The position numbers were made by a program, and so were the translations under genes. A model generated the notes under the pieces. It ran no database searches and was not told the DNA's origin. It saw only the letters and a list, made by a program, of their open reading frames with translations. This document shows positions 1 through 11,515 of a DNA stretch of 64,000 bases, in pieces (position 1 is the stretch's first letter; every line of letters starts with the position of its first letter). Source of the stretch: Trigonopsis variabilis (lineage: Eukaryota; Ascomycota; Trigonopsidomycetes; Trigonopsidales; Trigonopsidaceae); assembly GCA_003707065.3 (NCBI GenBank), contig PPXM03000002.1:868001-932000 (forward strand). The letters run 5' to 3'.

Positions 1-1641
1 CATAGTAAAATGAGCATTGGTTACTTTTCATGAAAATCGAATCGTTTTTCCTCTTTTTCAGGATGGTTTGATGATTTAGGTGAACCTGTTTGTTTTTCAA
101 CACTAAAATAATAACAGCGTAAAGTATTTCATGTTCACTGACATTAACGCTTGAATTTGGTTATAACAAGGAATAATTATCGCAATAGGTTGGATTTGAT
201 GCTTCGATTTAGGTGGCCTTTTGTGTTGTTCACAGTGGGAATTATCGAGCGATCAGCGGACTTGTCGACAGTGGTAGAAAAAATGGCCAACAACCACTTT
301 CCTGTCCCATGAATGTATACGCAGCTAACAGGGATAAAAAAAGAATAGAAAGAACACAGAATACCAGATATAAACGACCAGAGTGTTGTCGAGTTACGTC
401 GCCTGTGAGAATGGAGGAGGCTTTGTCCACTCCACAGGCCCATAGGAAACTAAAAACGAAAGACTGTCGAGCCCACGATCTACAATTGGACATGCTCAAG
501 CTAGAGATATAGACGGTGATTAGAAGAGATACTCTCCTAAAGGACAAGAGACACTTGTGACAGAAGGAAGCCATCAACAGCAAGCCATGTGTGCATGAAA
601 GCAAGTCTAAATATCATATCGAGAACGGTAGAGGCGCATACAAATCTGAATGAAGGTAGATAAAAGATAGCAGGGAACTGAGGTCCATAAAAGAGCTCAT
701 CTGACAGATTATAACGGAATAAGATGATAGATCGTGTCCAATGGGAAAAAGATCCTGCTTCTACTAGGCACAAAGTTTACATATTCAGAGAAGAACAGGA
801 AATACTTAAGTAACTTGAGGATGCGTCTGGCGAAATCTCAGTCAAGATCAGTGTGGAAGGATCTCAGCTGGACGTCGTTCCCCTTCTATCTTAATATACG
901 AGAGACCTCTCACTTGCTTACTGAGTGTCTGGCGATTAGCTGCGATGCTCACGACGACAGTGAAATTCGGTGCAACACAATTGCTGCCAAAAGAGCGAAT
1001 GAGAATGAATATCTCTACGTCGAGCGAGGTTAACCTTAACCCCCCTCGATGACAACCTAGTAGAGCGCTGTCCGCCCACGATACACACGCGTCTCACCAA
1101 CTAAAATAGAAGTACTAATGAGACAAATGCATAGATGAATACAGACAACTTATTCGAAATTGAGAGACATAGATAGATCATTCAGAATAAGGTATTAAAG
1201 GTCTCGATGAAAGGAAAAGCTATGACAATTCAATATTAAAGACTCACGCACAGCGACGCAAGAACGCACGGTCTGATGAATAAGAACTATCGTAATCAGC
1301 AAAGTAGATAAGCGACAGAGGGGAATAAGACAATATTTTTGGTGACAATGATGTTTGTTTGTGAATGGGTTGTGATGAGAATGTGATGATATTACAATGT
1401 TTATTTATTCCGGGGTAATGATCGTCCTAGAGGCAACGCAGCGTCTACGGCAGATTAATTTGTACCTCTACGGCGCCTCGACGACAAGAAACATAATCAC
1501 ATATAAATTCAACCAATATTGTAAGAATGTAAGGTATTAAATTCCTTGGACGAGGCAACAAGACGCGAATGACGCGACGCGGCAAGTTACCCTCCCTGTA
1601 TTTAAATAAACAGCCGGCAGGGATACAGAAAAAGCGACACT
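1..1641. other. Gene-free left end
   Basis: I see no gene that can be supported here. The minus strand between about 240 and 1000 has overlapping short frames with hydrophobic stretches (for example GRLYLVFCVLSILFLSLLAA near 300-370), which could be scraps of a spliced membrane-protein gene. No start, consistent splice chain or family motif could be assembled. The right part is the presumed promoter and leader of the kinase gene. Confidence 0.4.
1599..1610 (+). promoter_or_regulatory. TATA-like element before the Kin4-like kinase
   Basis: TATTTAAATAAA lies about 32-43 nt before the kinase ATG at 1642. A similar TATA-to-ATG distance is seen at the oxidoreductase and phosphoglucomutase genes. 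The assignment rests on motif and distance only. Confidence 0.35.
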
Positions 1642-3807
1642 ATGGGGGACGAACGGGTTCGGAACGAACGAAGCCATGGGAAGCGAGAAGTATATTTTGG
1701 AGATTATATTCTTGGGTCTACGTTAGGGGAGGGGGAATTTGGCAAGGTGAAACTGGGCTGGAAAGCGAATGAAGCTCATCCCCGTCAGGTAAGTTGGAAG
1801 AAATAAACAAACAGGAACGGTGGTTAACGACGATAGGTTGCGATAAAATTAATAAAAAAAGAAAACATTCCTCCCAACTCTTCACGGGAAATCAAGGTGA
1901 AAAGAGAAGTGAACGTTCTGAGATCGGTGCATCACCCCAATATTGTCCATCTCGAGGACGTGTTGCAGACAGAGCGATATCTTGGAATTGTTTTAAAGTA
2001 TGCTTCTGGTGGAGAACTATTTGACTATATTTTATCCAGTCGATACTTGAAGCCCGACGTTGCCTGTAAACTGTTTGCTCAGTTGATATCAGGGGTGTAC
2101 TATCTGCACAGCAAAGGAATTGTTCACCGGGACCTGAAACTAGAAAACTTGCTACTGGACGAACACAAAAACATAATAATCACTGATTTTGGCTTTGCAA
2201 ACACCTTTTCGGTCCAGGAGCTGCGTGCTGGTGACATTGCTGCTGAACTAATGGCAACTTCTTGTGGCTCTCCATGTTATGCTGCTCCCGAGCTGGTAGT
2301 TTCTGACTCAAAATATGCAGGCCGAAAGGCCGACGTTTGGTCTTGTGGGGTCATCTTGTACGCTATGTTGTCTGGCTACCTACCCTTCGATGACGATACT
2401 AAAAATCCCAATGGTGATAACATCACAAGATTATACCAGTATATAACTTCTACATCATTGACGTTTCCCGAATATGTCCAGCCTTTACCGCGGTCTCTAC
2501 TTCGTCGAATCTTAGTCCCTGATCCCAAGTTCAGAGCTGATTTAGTCGAGGTTATGGCACATCCATGGCTGTATCCTTTCAAAGACTTTTTGTCCGTCTC
2601 GCCCAAAGAATGGGAGAATCTTTCAAGTCCAAATCTTCGAATCAATAAAAATCCTAGAGTTCCTAGAAGCTTATCAGTTGTCGTCGATCATCATCCAAGC
2701 CGATATATTCATCCTTTATCTGATACAAAACACGGATCTTCTTCTTATGCTCTCAAGGATCCTCAGGCATCCTTGGTCTCAGGCATCAATACAATGTCTT
2801 TGAATGACTCCTCGTCACTGGCGTCTTCTCCTTCTACGCCAGCAACCACTATTCCTTCACCTTCTCGCCTACCTGTTGCTAGACGCCCCAGGCCCACGTC
2901 CTATCATCCCGCAAATGCATCAGCCTCGTTGATGCAAGATAGCCCAGACGCTAATGATTACGTCTTCCCTACTCATCTGTCTCAAACCTCGATACCTAGT
3001 TATATTCACAGCCGTCCTCGTCCCGGATCAATTCATATATCGCCTTCAGATCCCAGAGTCGCTGTGTCGCCTGGCGATGCCCCAGGTGAAGTCTTCTTTT
3101 CAGATTCTCCTCCTTCTCACCGCCGATCCAAATCATATAACGGTCGAAGTGGGCAACACAACCGCGAGGAATCCGAAGCAACGATGAAAACCAGTCGTAC
3201 GCACGCTAGGCTGAGCTCTATCGTTTCTGTTGGCTCAGCTGGAGAAAGCGCACCTGCAAATGTCAAACCAAGCAACATACCTGTTAGATCATCGATTATC
3301 TCTGCTGCCGATGGGCCCAATAAAGAAAACAAGATAGCAAGTGACATCGGCAAAGAGAACATCAAAACTCAATCAAGAAGAGTTCATTCTGGGACTCCTA
3401 AACCGATCCCAGACAAAATGAAGGAGCCAAGCTCTCGACGGTTTTCTATTCTTGGTATTTATTCGAGGTCTCCTGCATCGAACCCTCCTCAGTCGCCGAA
3501 ATTGGCCGAGCCTGAGGGAGTGAGAATGGCAAAGACGGCTGCCGCTGCAGCTGCTGGATCACGAGTGTCTTCACGCAGCTCGACGACGAGCAACACATCT
3601 TCGAGCAGTAAACGTCGGCCCATGTCTGTATTCCTGGGAGGCAAAACCAAACAAGAGCCTTCTTCCAAAGTCAACGAATCCAGCCGGGGCGTCCGCTACG
3701 TTGAACGATCTGACACGGCAAGCACATCGAGTCATGTAAGAGATTCTAGTACAACCAAGCGCGTGATGGACTTTTTCCGTCGACGAGCGAGCATTCAAGC
3801 CAAATGA
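1642..3807 (+). CDS. KIN4: Kin4-like serine/threonine protein kinase
   Basis: Predicted 705 aa from two exons, 1642-1788 and 1837-3807, with a 48-nt GT-AG intron that has a GTTAAC branch-like site. The N-terminal kinase domain (about residues 20-290) has all core motifs: glycine loop [12 protein letters not shown] (25-36), VAIK lysine (about 53), HRDLKLEN (about 146), DFGF (about 166), GSPCYAAPE (about 193) and [20 protein letters not shown]. The insert after DFG and the [11 protein letters not shown] stretch resemble fungal Kin4 (S. pombe Ppk1 relatives), kinases that restrain mitotic exit when the spindle is misplaced. The remaining 400 residues are low-complexity, Ser/Pro/Arg-rich and probably phosphorylated, ending in a basic [15 protein letters not shown] tail. 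The intron is needed because the conserved VAIK lies just after it. The kinase assignment is firm; the Kin4 subfamily is likely from similarity recalled, not searched. Confidence 0.88.
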
Positions 3808-4181
3808 ATTTTTTATCGTGTTGTCCCCGCATAACAAATTTTGGTCTTTTTTGCATTCATGGGTATGTCTAATGTAACCTAGTTAACTGTAATACTAGCT
3901 TATCGGGACTGTAAAGTATGGACAAGTGACACTTTCGTTTCTTGTGTCTTTCAATTTCATTCCATCATAATATCGAGCGGTAGCTACGCACTTTCTTGGA
4001 TGTCTAACACTGCGATATGCAATCGGTCTCTTTTCGCTTCGCATCATGCTTACAGTTATTGAACTTAGCCGTATACAACGTGGTTGCGATACCAGAAGAG
4101 TACAGGTCGGGTCTCGAGACTACGGTAGCGATGTTGCCATAGTACAGCAGAGCCGGGCATCTTAGTTTGCATCAAGTCATC
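3808..4181. other. Intergenic, kinase to SurE-like gene
   Basis: About 370 nt between two same-strand genes. It should contain the kinase 3' end signals and the promoter of the SurE-like gene. No ORF or RNA gene is recognised. Confidence 0.5.
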
Positions 4182-5348
4182 ATGCACGTTCTAGTGAGTC
4201 AGTAAAACACAGCTCCCTCTAACAATTGTGATGAATAGGTGGAGCAATTCCATCTATTCGTTTGTCAAAATAGGTGACTAATGATGATGGTCCTCCAAGT
4301 GAGACGATATCGCCATACATTCGATATCTAGTCAAAGCTCTAAAAGAAAATACTAACTGGGAAATTAGTGTTGCTATTCCCAACACGCAGAGGTAAACAT
4401 AGCAGTTAGGTTTTGGTGTCGACTAACCGGATGAGGTCATGGATAGGCAAAGCTCATATGGTTGGACAACAAGTGACTGCGAGGTGAGACCAGCGGTATG
4501 GATAGGACTGTTCTGATGGCTAGTTTTATACAAGTTCCTGATGATTTGAACGAACCAGTTGAAGGACCATACGATCAGCCTCGGGGCAATGGTACAGAAT
4601 GGGTCTTACTGGATGGGACGCCGGCCACTTGTACCAATCTTGGAATTCATTTGGTTTTTCCCAACAAGCCCAAAGTTGACTTAGTCATTTCTGGTCCAAA
4701 TTATGGCCGCAATTCTACTGCTTTATTCATCATGTCATCCGGGACAGTAGGAGCCGCGCTCGAAGGTAGCCTGGTAAGTCGACATGCGCAGAAGAAAACG
4801 ATGTAGACTGACCACTAGTGTGGAGTGAAATCGATTGGAATTTCGTATGCATTTCAGTCTAGAGTCCATAATCATGACCATTTATCAATTGCGTCCGATT
4901 TGGCTGTCCGCTTAGTGTCCAAGCTATACAAGGAATGGCCTACAGACGGATCGGCAGACCTTTACTCGATTAATATCCCTCTCAGTGATAAGCTTTCGCC
5001 AGAGACCAGGGTCTACTATGGCCATATCCTTGAAAACCGATGGGGAAGCTGTTTTCTGCCCTGGGATTCGTCTCACGAAGACCACAGTGATGGCGCTGTA
5101 GTCACTGCAGATGCTCCTGCGCCAGTGACGGATGACGGGAAAATCAAATTCCGCTGGGCTCCTAATTTCTCTGCTGTCTACAAGAGCGTTGAACAGAGTG
5201 AACCTGGTAATGATGGCTGGCTGGTGGCTAATGGCTTCATAAGGTAAGTAATATGTCCTAGCTTCTTCGTTCTGAGATCAGCGTGACACCGCTTAAGGCA
5301 TCTTTCCAAGGTGTGCCTTCAATTACTGGGGAAATCAAGCTGGACTGA
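4182..5348 (+). CDS. SurE-like 5'/3'-nucleotidase
   Basis: Predicted 306 aa from six exons: 4182-4193, 4274-4392, 4436-4483, 4524-4773, 4819-5243 and 5282-5348. All junctions are GT-AG and keep frame; four of the five introns are 38-45 nt. Exon 1 codes only MHVL and joins to VTNDDG, the N-terminal metal-binding motif of the SurE phosphatase family. Further family motifs are SWIGKAH, EWVLLDGTPATC, DLVISGPNYGRN and SGTVGAALEG; the C-terminus VTPLKASFQGVPS also fits. SurE proteins are metal-dependent phosphatases acting on nucleoside monophosphates. In fungi a SurE domain occurs alone or fused to a tubulin-tyrosine-ligase domain (yeast Pby1); no fusion is seen here. No targeting signal is apparent. 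The tiny first exon makes this gene easy to misannotate. Confidence 0.87.
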
Positions 5349-5833
5349 TCAGTGACGCCAAACTCAGAGTCGATGTCGTCACTCTCCCAATGGCTTTCCT
5401 GTTGTCCATTCTAGACGCATGTGAAAACGTGATAAATTGCAATACAATGACAGTCATTCTCTCATGAACGTCTTTATGAGAAAGTATAGTAGTTATGAGG
5501 AGGGAGGTAAAGTGCTTTTTGCCCGGAACACTCTCCTCACTTGTATCCGTAGACGAGTCTGACAGATCCTATTCCTTTTCTTCTACACAACAATGATACT
5601 CGCAGTGCGCACACTAAACATGTCGTTTCCGCGTATTGAGCTCGTCTGACGTGGACACTAGAGATATCTGATGTGACCAAGCGAGATTGTGAGGTAACGT
5701 CGCGTGCATGCTACGCTGTCTAACCACCTCCTCTGTATCTATCAACACCCACGAACAATCTCCCAACTACTGACTCACTGTGGCAACGTCGGACTTGGCA
5801 CGTCTATTTGTCTCCAGTCAATCGGTAGAGGCA
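5349..5833. other. Intergenic, SurE-like gene to ATG11
   Basis: About 485 nt, presumed 3' end of the SurE-like gene plus the ATG11 promoter. Frames near 5700-5830 are open but lack an ATG consistent with the ATG11 N-terminus other than the one chosen at 5834. Nothing else is recognised. Confidence 0.45.
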
Positions 5834-8800
5834 ATGACGCCTCCTTCTCTTCAGCAACCTGCTACGTTATCTTTTGGGCCGTCCTCGTCGTCGTCTATGA
5901 AAGGAGAAAAGGATCAGTGGTCCGGCCCGGGATTTGAGCAAAGACTCGCTAATGCTCATACGGGCAAAACGGTCCAAATTCATATTGATTCTTTGACAAG
6001 GTAAGAACTTTTTCCTTGATCTTTTTATAAGATTCGCCTATATTCAGTCAACTTGATCTGATTATCGTCTATTGGGACCCTAGCTGTTACATGGGTCATA
6101 GGAATGCGATCTTTTCTAAAAAAGGCTAAAAGTATTCTACAATATGCCTATCTATTAAATAACTTGCGTCTTTGCTTTATCAGAGACTGATCTTATCTGA
6201 ACTTCTTCTTTTATGACCTGCAGGGTTCATGACTCATGATGGGTCACATTCATCTGGCTATCAATGATTTCTTGAATTACAGCTAACGATAGTATTGATA
6301 TGATCAAGCAGAAGATCGCCAATGATTTTTCAATACCTGCATCAAAGCAGATCTTGATCAACAATAAGGGATTTCAGCCTCGGATAGGAGGTTTGTCTCC
6401 AGAGGTAGGTAAAAGATTCAAGTCATTATATATTATGATTTTGAATATTCCCGCTCTGATTAAATGCTAATTCCAGTCGACGATTTTTGTCTTCAACCGG
6501 GAATACCTCTTGAACGACGCTCCCAAACCTGAAACTCCCTTACCTGAACTTAACGTCCAACCACTGGAAACGTTTGATAACTTATCCAGCGATCAAACGC
6601 TGGGAAAGTTACATAGTGTCTTGATTGCTCAAGCAAAGTGGGCTAAAGATGCCCATCTTCAGGCCCAGGACACCTATACTCAATTATCGTTAATTCTAGA
6701 AGAGATTTCTGTCATCGATCAAGCTATTAATGCCGCTTTAAGGCACGTCTCACATCACTCTTCTTCCACGGAATCGGCCTTCGCTTCTCTTTTGGATAGT
6801 GCTTTGAATTCCAGTCGAGAGTTGAATGCTTTCGATCTTACTTCTACCCTAGATACCCTCCAGAAGGTCAGGACGGTTGGTCCTATCGACCCTGGAACCC
6901 CTTTGGCTGAATGGATAAGTGTGGTCGATACCCATGAGACCCTGGAACGGGCTTTGGACAAATCTAAACAGATTCGAAGCGCGATTAGAGCATTGAAGTC
7001 ACAAGTGGACGAATTATCTATCTCTAGTGCTGATTTGGAACGCTCGGTCGTGGAGTGGCAAGCGTCTCGCCGTGGAGTAGAAAGTCTTAAAGCGCTGACC
7101 AGTGCCAAGACTCTGTTGCAGGATATAGAAGCTTTATCATCGAAGCTAGAACATGATGCTGAATATGTCATTTCCCAGCCTTCGAGTGCTATGGCTCAGC
7201 GCTCGGCGGCCAACTTGGCTAACGTACATCAGCGCCAGTATCTTCCTGGGACCTTGTCTGCTTTAAAGGAACTTTCCTTCTTGCGCAATCAAATTGTCAG
7301 CGATAGGACGGCTTCATTGACCAAAGAGAACCAGACAGTTCGTTCCATGGCCACAATTCAAAGTAATACAGCCCCAATCAAGCGGGAACTAGCTAATACA
7401 CATAAGACCCTACGCCAAATGCAAGATGATCTATCAGCTTTGGTCGAGGTCTCGCGTCTTCCTCTTATCTATGGAAGTGTTTTGATTGAGATTGCATTCC
7501 GACGTCAATGGGCCGAAACAACGCAAGTAGGACCAGCTAGTTGGAGCTCGAGTGAGGAGACTCAAAGAAGAGCCAAATGGAGAGGTAGTATCTCCCTCGC
7601 TTACGTTCCTCCGGTTTATGATCTTCGAAGTGACTCCTCTACTGATACTCCTTATGTTGCCATCTCCAAGACTGATGTGATGGCGTATCTTGAATCTTGT
7701 CAACGAATCCCGGGGCTTGAGAGCGTCTATAACAGCTTGTCCACTCAATTCTCGGACCTTGAACGAATGGCTGCCAGTAGGCGATCACGGTCGTTTGAAG
7801 CATCTTCTCCTCAGGCCCGGACGGCCAATAGTGGTAGTCGCAGGCGAGCTCATAGTCGATTATTTAAGAATGGTAGTATCAACGCGAGTATAAGCGAATC
7901 TGTTTCTTCTCCACCGAACGCTTCTGGCCCAGATGAAGAGGAAGAACAATCTCTGCAACGAGAAAACCAAATATTGCAACAAAGAGTTCGGAGCTATGAG
8001 TCAAGAGTTCGCAAATTGGAAGACTTGTTACACCGGCAGTCTTGGAGCGGCAGTCCATTTCCCACAATTCCTGGACGGACGCCATCGCTTTCAGGTACTT
8101 CTCCAAAACCCCTAGTCACACAAACACCGTCTTTCAATGATCAGCAGCTTGAAGATTTCCAAAGGCGGCTCGAAGTGGAACAGGAACGAGCTACCAAGGC
8201 CGAAGAATCTTTGTCTGCAAAAGAAGCCGTAATGGCTGAAATGAGCTCGAAAATAAGCTCTCTAGAGCTGGCATTAGATGAAAGTGACAAGACAAAGGCG
8301 GATCTATTTGATAACTTGGCTAGCCAGGACGCCGGATTTGTGACTGAACGACGGCAGTTACTGAAGGAAGCATCAGATCTTCGAGCTCAGATTGACAAGC
8401 TAGAGGGGGAGATCGATCGATTGGAAGAGTCGCGGAATTCACTATTAGCCAATATTGATGTTCGACTGCTCGATCAAGAGGAGTTGACCGGCAAGATCAA
8501 GGTTCTGGAGAAAACTGTGGAGGCTCGGACGAGAGAACAAGAAGAAGGTCAAAGGGACAATGGACTTTTGCGGAACAAGATCCAAGATTTGGAGAAGAAA
8601 TTAGAAATGCGAGACCAAGAGATCGCACACTATATCAAAGAAGATCAGCGTCAAAGTGCAAAGAGAGAAGGGATGGAGCTGGCGATGAGAACTCGAGTGA
8701 GCGACCTTACATCCGTTCTTGGAATTGAGGAGCAAAATGAATTGATCGATGGGCTTGACCTTTCTCTTATTGAATTGAAAGAGGTCATAGCTAAGCAGAA

Positions 8801-9743
8801 TAAATTAATTATCAGCCATGAAGATCTCCAAAGGCGGCTGGATTCAAGGACTGAGAAAGCTCGTGATTTGACTCAGCGGCTGTTCACAGGTTATATGCGG
8901 ATGAGGCATTTATTGGGCAAACTGGGTCTGGCTGTTATGATTGAAGATAACCAGTTTAATATTGTGCGATTGACCAGAGCTCAAGTCGCTCAACAGCGCA
9001 AGGAGCGACAACTATCGATTCAGAGTGGATCACAAAGCGCCGCTGGCACCCAACTGGTGACCATCACCCCGTCTAGTTCCCAGAGCAAATCTCAGACCTC
9101 TCAAGGATGGCCATCTCAGCAAGAGCAACCTTCCGGCGATGCTTTATTGACTGAGCAAGATGTCGAGCATGCACAGTTGATGTACTGGATGGATGATCGT
9201 TTAGAGGATAGCGCGGAAGGCGAACTTTATCGACAGTATTTGGAGAGTGTGCAGTTTGACTATGATGCATTTTCGGATGCCATTAGGAAGCGAGTGAAGG
9301 ATGCTGAACATTTAGCCAAGAAATGGCAGAGAGAGGCTAAGTCAGGGCGAGAAAGAGCGTTGAAAGCCGCCGAAGAGGCATTTGGTAAGATTGCCTTCCA
9401 CGATTTCAAAAAGGGAGACCTAGTACTATTCCTTCCCACCAGGAACAAGGCAGCGAACCAGCCCTGGGCGGCTTTCAACGTCGCGGCTCCGCATTACTTT
9501 CTTCGGGAGCGGCCCTCACATCATCTGAAGAATCGTGACTGGTTGCTTGCTCGTGTTGTTGGTCTCGAAGAACGAGTTGTTGACCTTTCCCGGCGAAAGG
9601 TCAGCAGTGAGGGGCAGGAAGAGGGAGACGTCTATGACGAAGAGAATCCATTTGACCTTGCGGATGGATTACGATGGTACTTGCTGGATGCGGTGGAAGA
9701 TACGAGCGGCCTGCGACCTGAAGTAGCCCGGCGGGCTAGTTGA
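5834..9743 (+). CDS. ATG11: Autophagy scaffold Atg11 (S. pombe Taf1-like)
   Basis: Predicted 1181 aa from exons 5834-6000, 6293-6404 and 6477-9743. The spliced N-terminus reads NAHTGKTVQIHIDSLTR, then SIDMIKQKIANDFSIPASKQ and STIFVFNREYLL, which is the ubiquitin-like N-terminal fold of Atg11/FIP200 proteins. The middle is mostly coiled coil (about residues 140-330 and 560-800). The C-terminal part, with LIELKEVIAKQ and later FLPTRNKAANQPWAAFN and HYFLRERPSHHLKNRDWLLARVV, is the conserved Atg11 C-terminal (claw) domain that binds cargo receptors. The protein organises the Atg1 kinase complex for selective autophagy in the cytosol. The ATG at 5834 is the first in frame; the nearest upstream candidate is only a GTG. 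The first intron (292 nt, acceptor GATAG just after CTAAC) is the least certain part. The gene is convergent with NHP6, 192 bp apart. Confidence 0.88.
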
Positions 9744-9935
9744 AGGATGGTTAGCTACACAAAATACACATACATTAAGCATATTGTTAGCATGGATTAA
9801 GGTATTTGGCGGTCGGGTTTTAGGAGTAATGACTGGTTTTGAATGCGTTTGTAGCTGCTAAGACGAGGTTTTCCGAGCAACCTGATCTCTATCTGTAGGA
9901 CGATAAGCATTATAAGAATCACATAATAAAATACA

Positions 9936-10623
9936 TTAGTCCTCCTCGGATTTTGCATCGGCAGGAGGGACATACGCGGCCTTTTCGTCCTCGTAGCGTT
10001 TCTTATCCGCTTCGGCGCGAGCGTTATATGGTTTCTTCTCCTCATCCGACATGGCCTTCCACTGGTTTCCTAGAATCTTTCCCACTTGTCCTGGCATTGT
10101 TAGTGTTGCTCTCCACGTGACCGCGCGACATACCAAAGGGAATCCCTGGGTTTTCCTTGAGAATAGATTCACGCTTTTCATTTGAAAAGATAATGTAAGC
10201 TGAAAGAGCTCTCTTGGGAGCATTGGGATCTTAGTGTTAGCCTCTTCTTTCAAAACGATCGCCCAAATATGATGTCACGTGTGGGGCCGGGGGTGACCAC
10301 CGAGCAGGCCTCGTTTGACAATGGGTGACAAGGCAGCCAGTGTGGTCAGAATTCAAAATTAGAACCCCAAGAGGCTAGAAAGAGCCCCTTTCAAGCAATT
10401 GGGTCACTGAGACTTGCTTTTAAGACGGACAAACCTTGCAAGCTCTCGAATTAGTCTCAGCGATGAGACCACCAAGAAAACGGAGTCACATAAACAAGCC
10501 GAAACAAGACACCAAGAGGTGGCGAGGACCAAGGAGACAAAGACAGGAGAAGTACTTACCCTTCTTTCTGCGAGTGGCCGCGGTCTTTGCAGATTTTCGA
10601 GTGGTAGACGCGTCTTTGGGCAT
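9936..10623 (-). CDS. NHP6: HMG-box chromatin protein Nhp6
   Basis: Predicted 104 aa from three exons on the minus strand: 10623-10560, 10229-10134 and 10090-9936. The spliced protein has a basic N-terminus ([20 protein letters not shown]), then one HMG box (about residues 22-92) with [40 protein letters not shown] and [11 protein letters not shown], and a short acidic tail. Size and order match Nhp6, which bends DNA non-specifically and works with FACT and other chromatin factors in the nucleus. The first intron is long for this window (330 nt) and carries a CACGTG at 10276-10281; the second is 43 nt. The family call is very secure. Confidence 0.92.
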
Positions 10624-11515
10624 GGTTGCTCTGGAGACCTCTCGATAGGCAAGAGTGCGATGAAGGGGAGCGCTTGAGTGACAGCGGGCGGGGAAGACCT
10701 TTGTGCTGAGATTGCTATGGAGACTGACCGGGATAAACACAACCAGAGGGCACCCGCCACCCAAGTCCCCAAGCTGGAGTGGCTTAGCAACGCCTTCTCA
10801 CAGTGACTGCCATTTAGCATAGCTACGACTAGACACCGTACATTTGGTTATCGTCACATGATCGGCCAGGAACCAGCCATTTAGAGCAATTCGCCCTGAG
10901 TCGGGCTCGACAACGGACCAATACGGCAAGTAGACAAGGGCCACAGCGAAAGCAGGACGACTAGCAGGATCTGAATAGTTGCTTCTTTTGGGATCCGCTC
11001 TCATGATACGGGCTTTAAAGGATAGACAAATGGTCCTCGTTCAGATGGCGATGTTTGCTGCTAGATCTATTTAAGGAAGTCTGATTACCACCCAGAGGAC
11101 AAGTCGAGTGCTCTGACATAAAGTGTAGAAGTACAAACATCTTATGAGATCATTGTCTCTGTATAAAACTTGCTTATAAATAGGTTTTATACAGAGACAG
11201 TGAGAATCAAAGGTCGTAATACTTGCGGTCCAGTCGGCAGTGCCCAAATCATTTAATAAGCCATAAGCAGCTCCAGTGTCTTTCAGTCCTCCTCGACAAC
11301 TGAGCACGCTGTGCGCATCCATATTGGAGCGAACCACTGAGGCACTCGGTGGCCAGTCACCTGAAGTCCAGTCTACTGCAAGACAAAAAAGCAGTCTACG
11401 ATCAAGTCAAGAGTAGAGAGCATGTTATAAAACAAAAGAATAATCGCACCGTCACATGATCAATCGGGAATCAGACTATCTAAAATAAGAGTAAACAAAA
11501 AAACGACGAGCAAGT
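10624..11515. other. Intergenic, NHP6 to OSH4
   Basis: About 890 nt upstream of NHP6 and downstream of OSH4 (both minus strand). Short frames are present but none shows a family motif. It contains a 16-bp inverted repeat (11154-11199) and two identical copies of CGTCACATGATC (10852-10863 and 11450-11461). Confidence 0.5.
11154..11199. repeat. Perfect 16-bp inverted repeat
   Basis: Arm TGTCTCTGTATAAAAC at 11154-11169 is exactly complementary to GTTTTATACAGAGACA at 11184-11199, with a 14-nt AT-rich spacer. It could form a strong hairpin or cruciform. It may be a terminator-like or processing structure, a palindromic binding site, or the remnant of a small inverted-repeat element. No flanking target-site duplication was evident. 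Confidence 0.85.

Noticed and set aside
200-1033. Overlapping frames on both strands, some hydrophobic on the minus strand, possibly a receptor or tetraspanin-like gene
   Set aside because: No ATG-to-stop splice chain with consistent frame and no family motif could be built, so no CDS was called.
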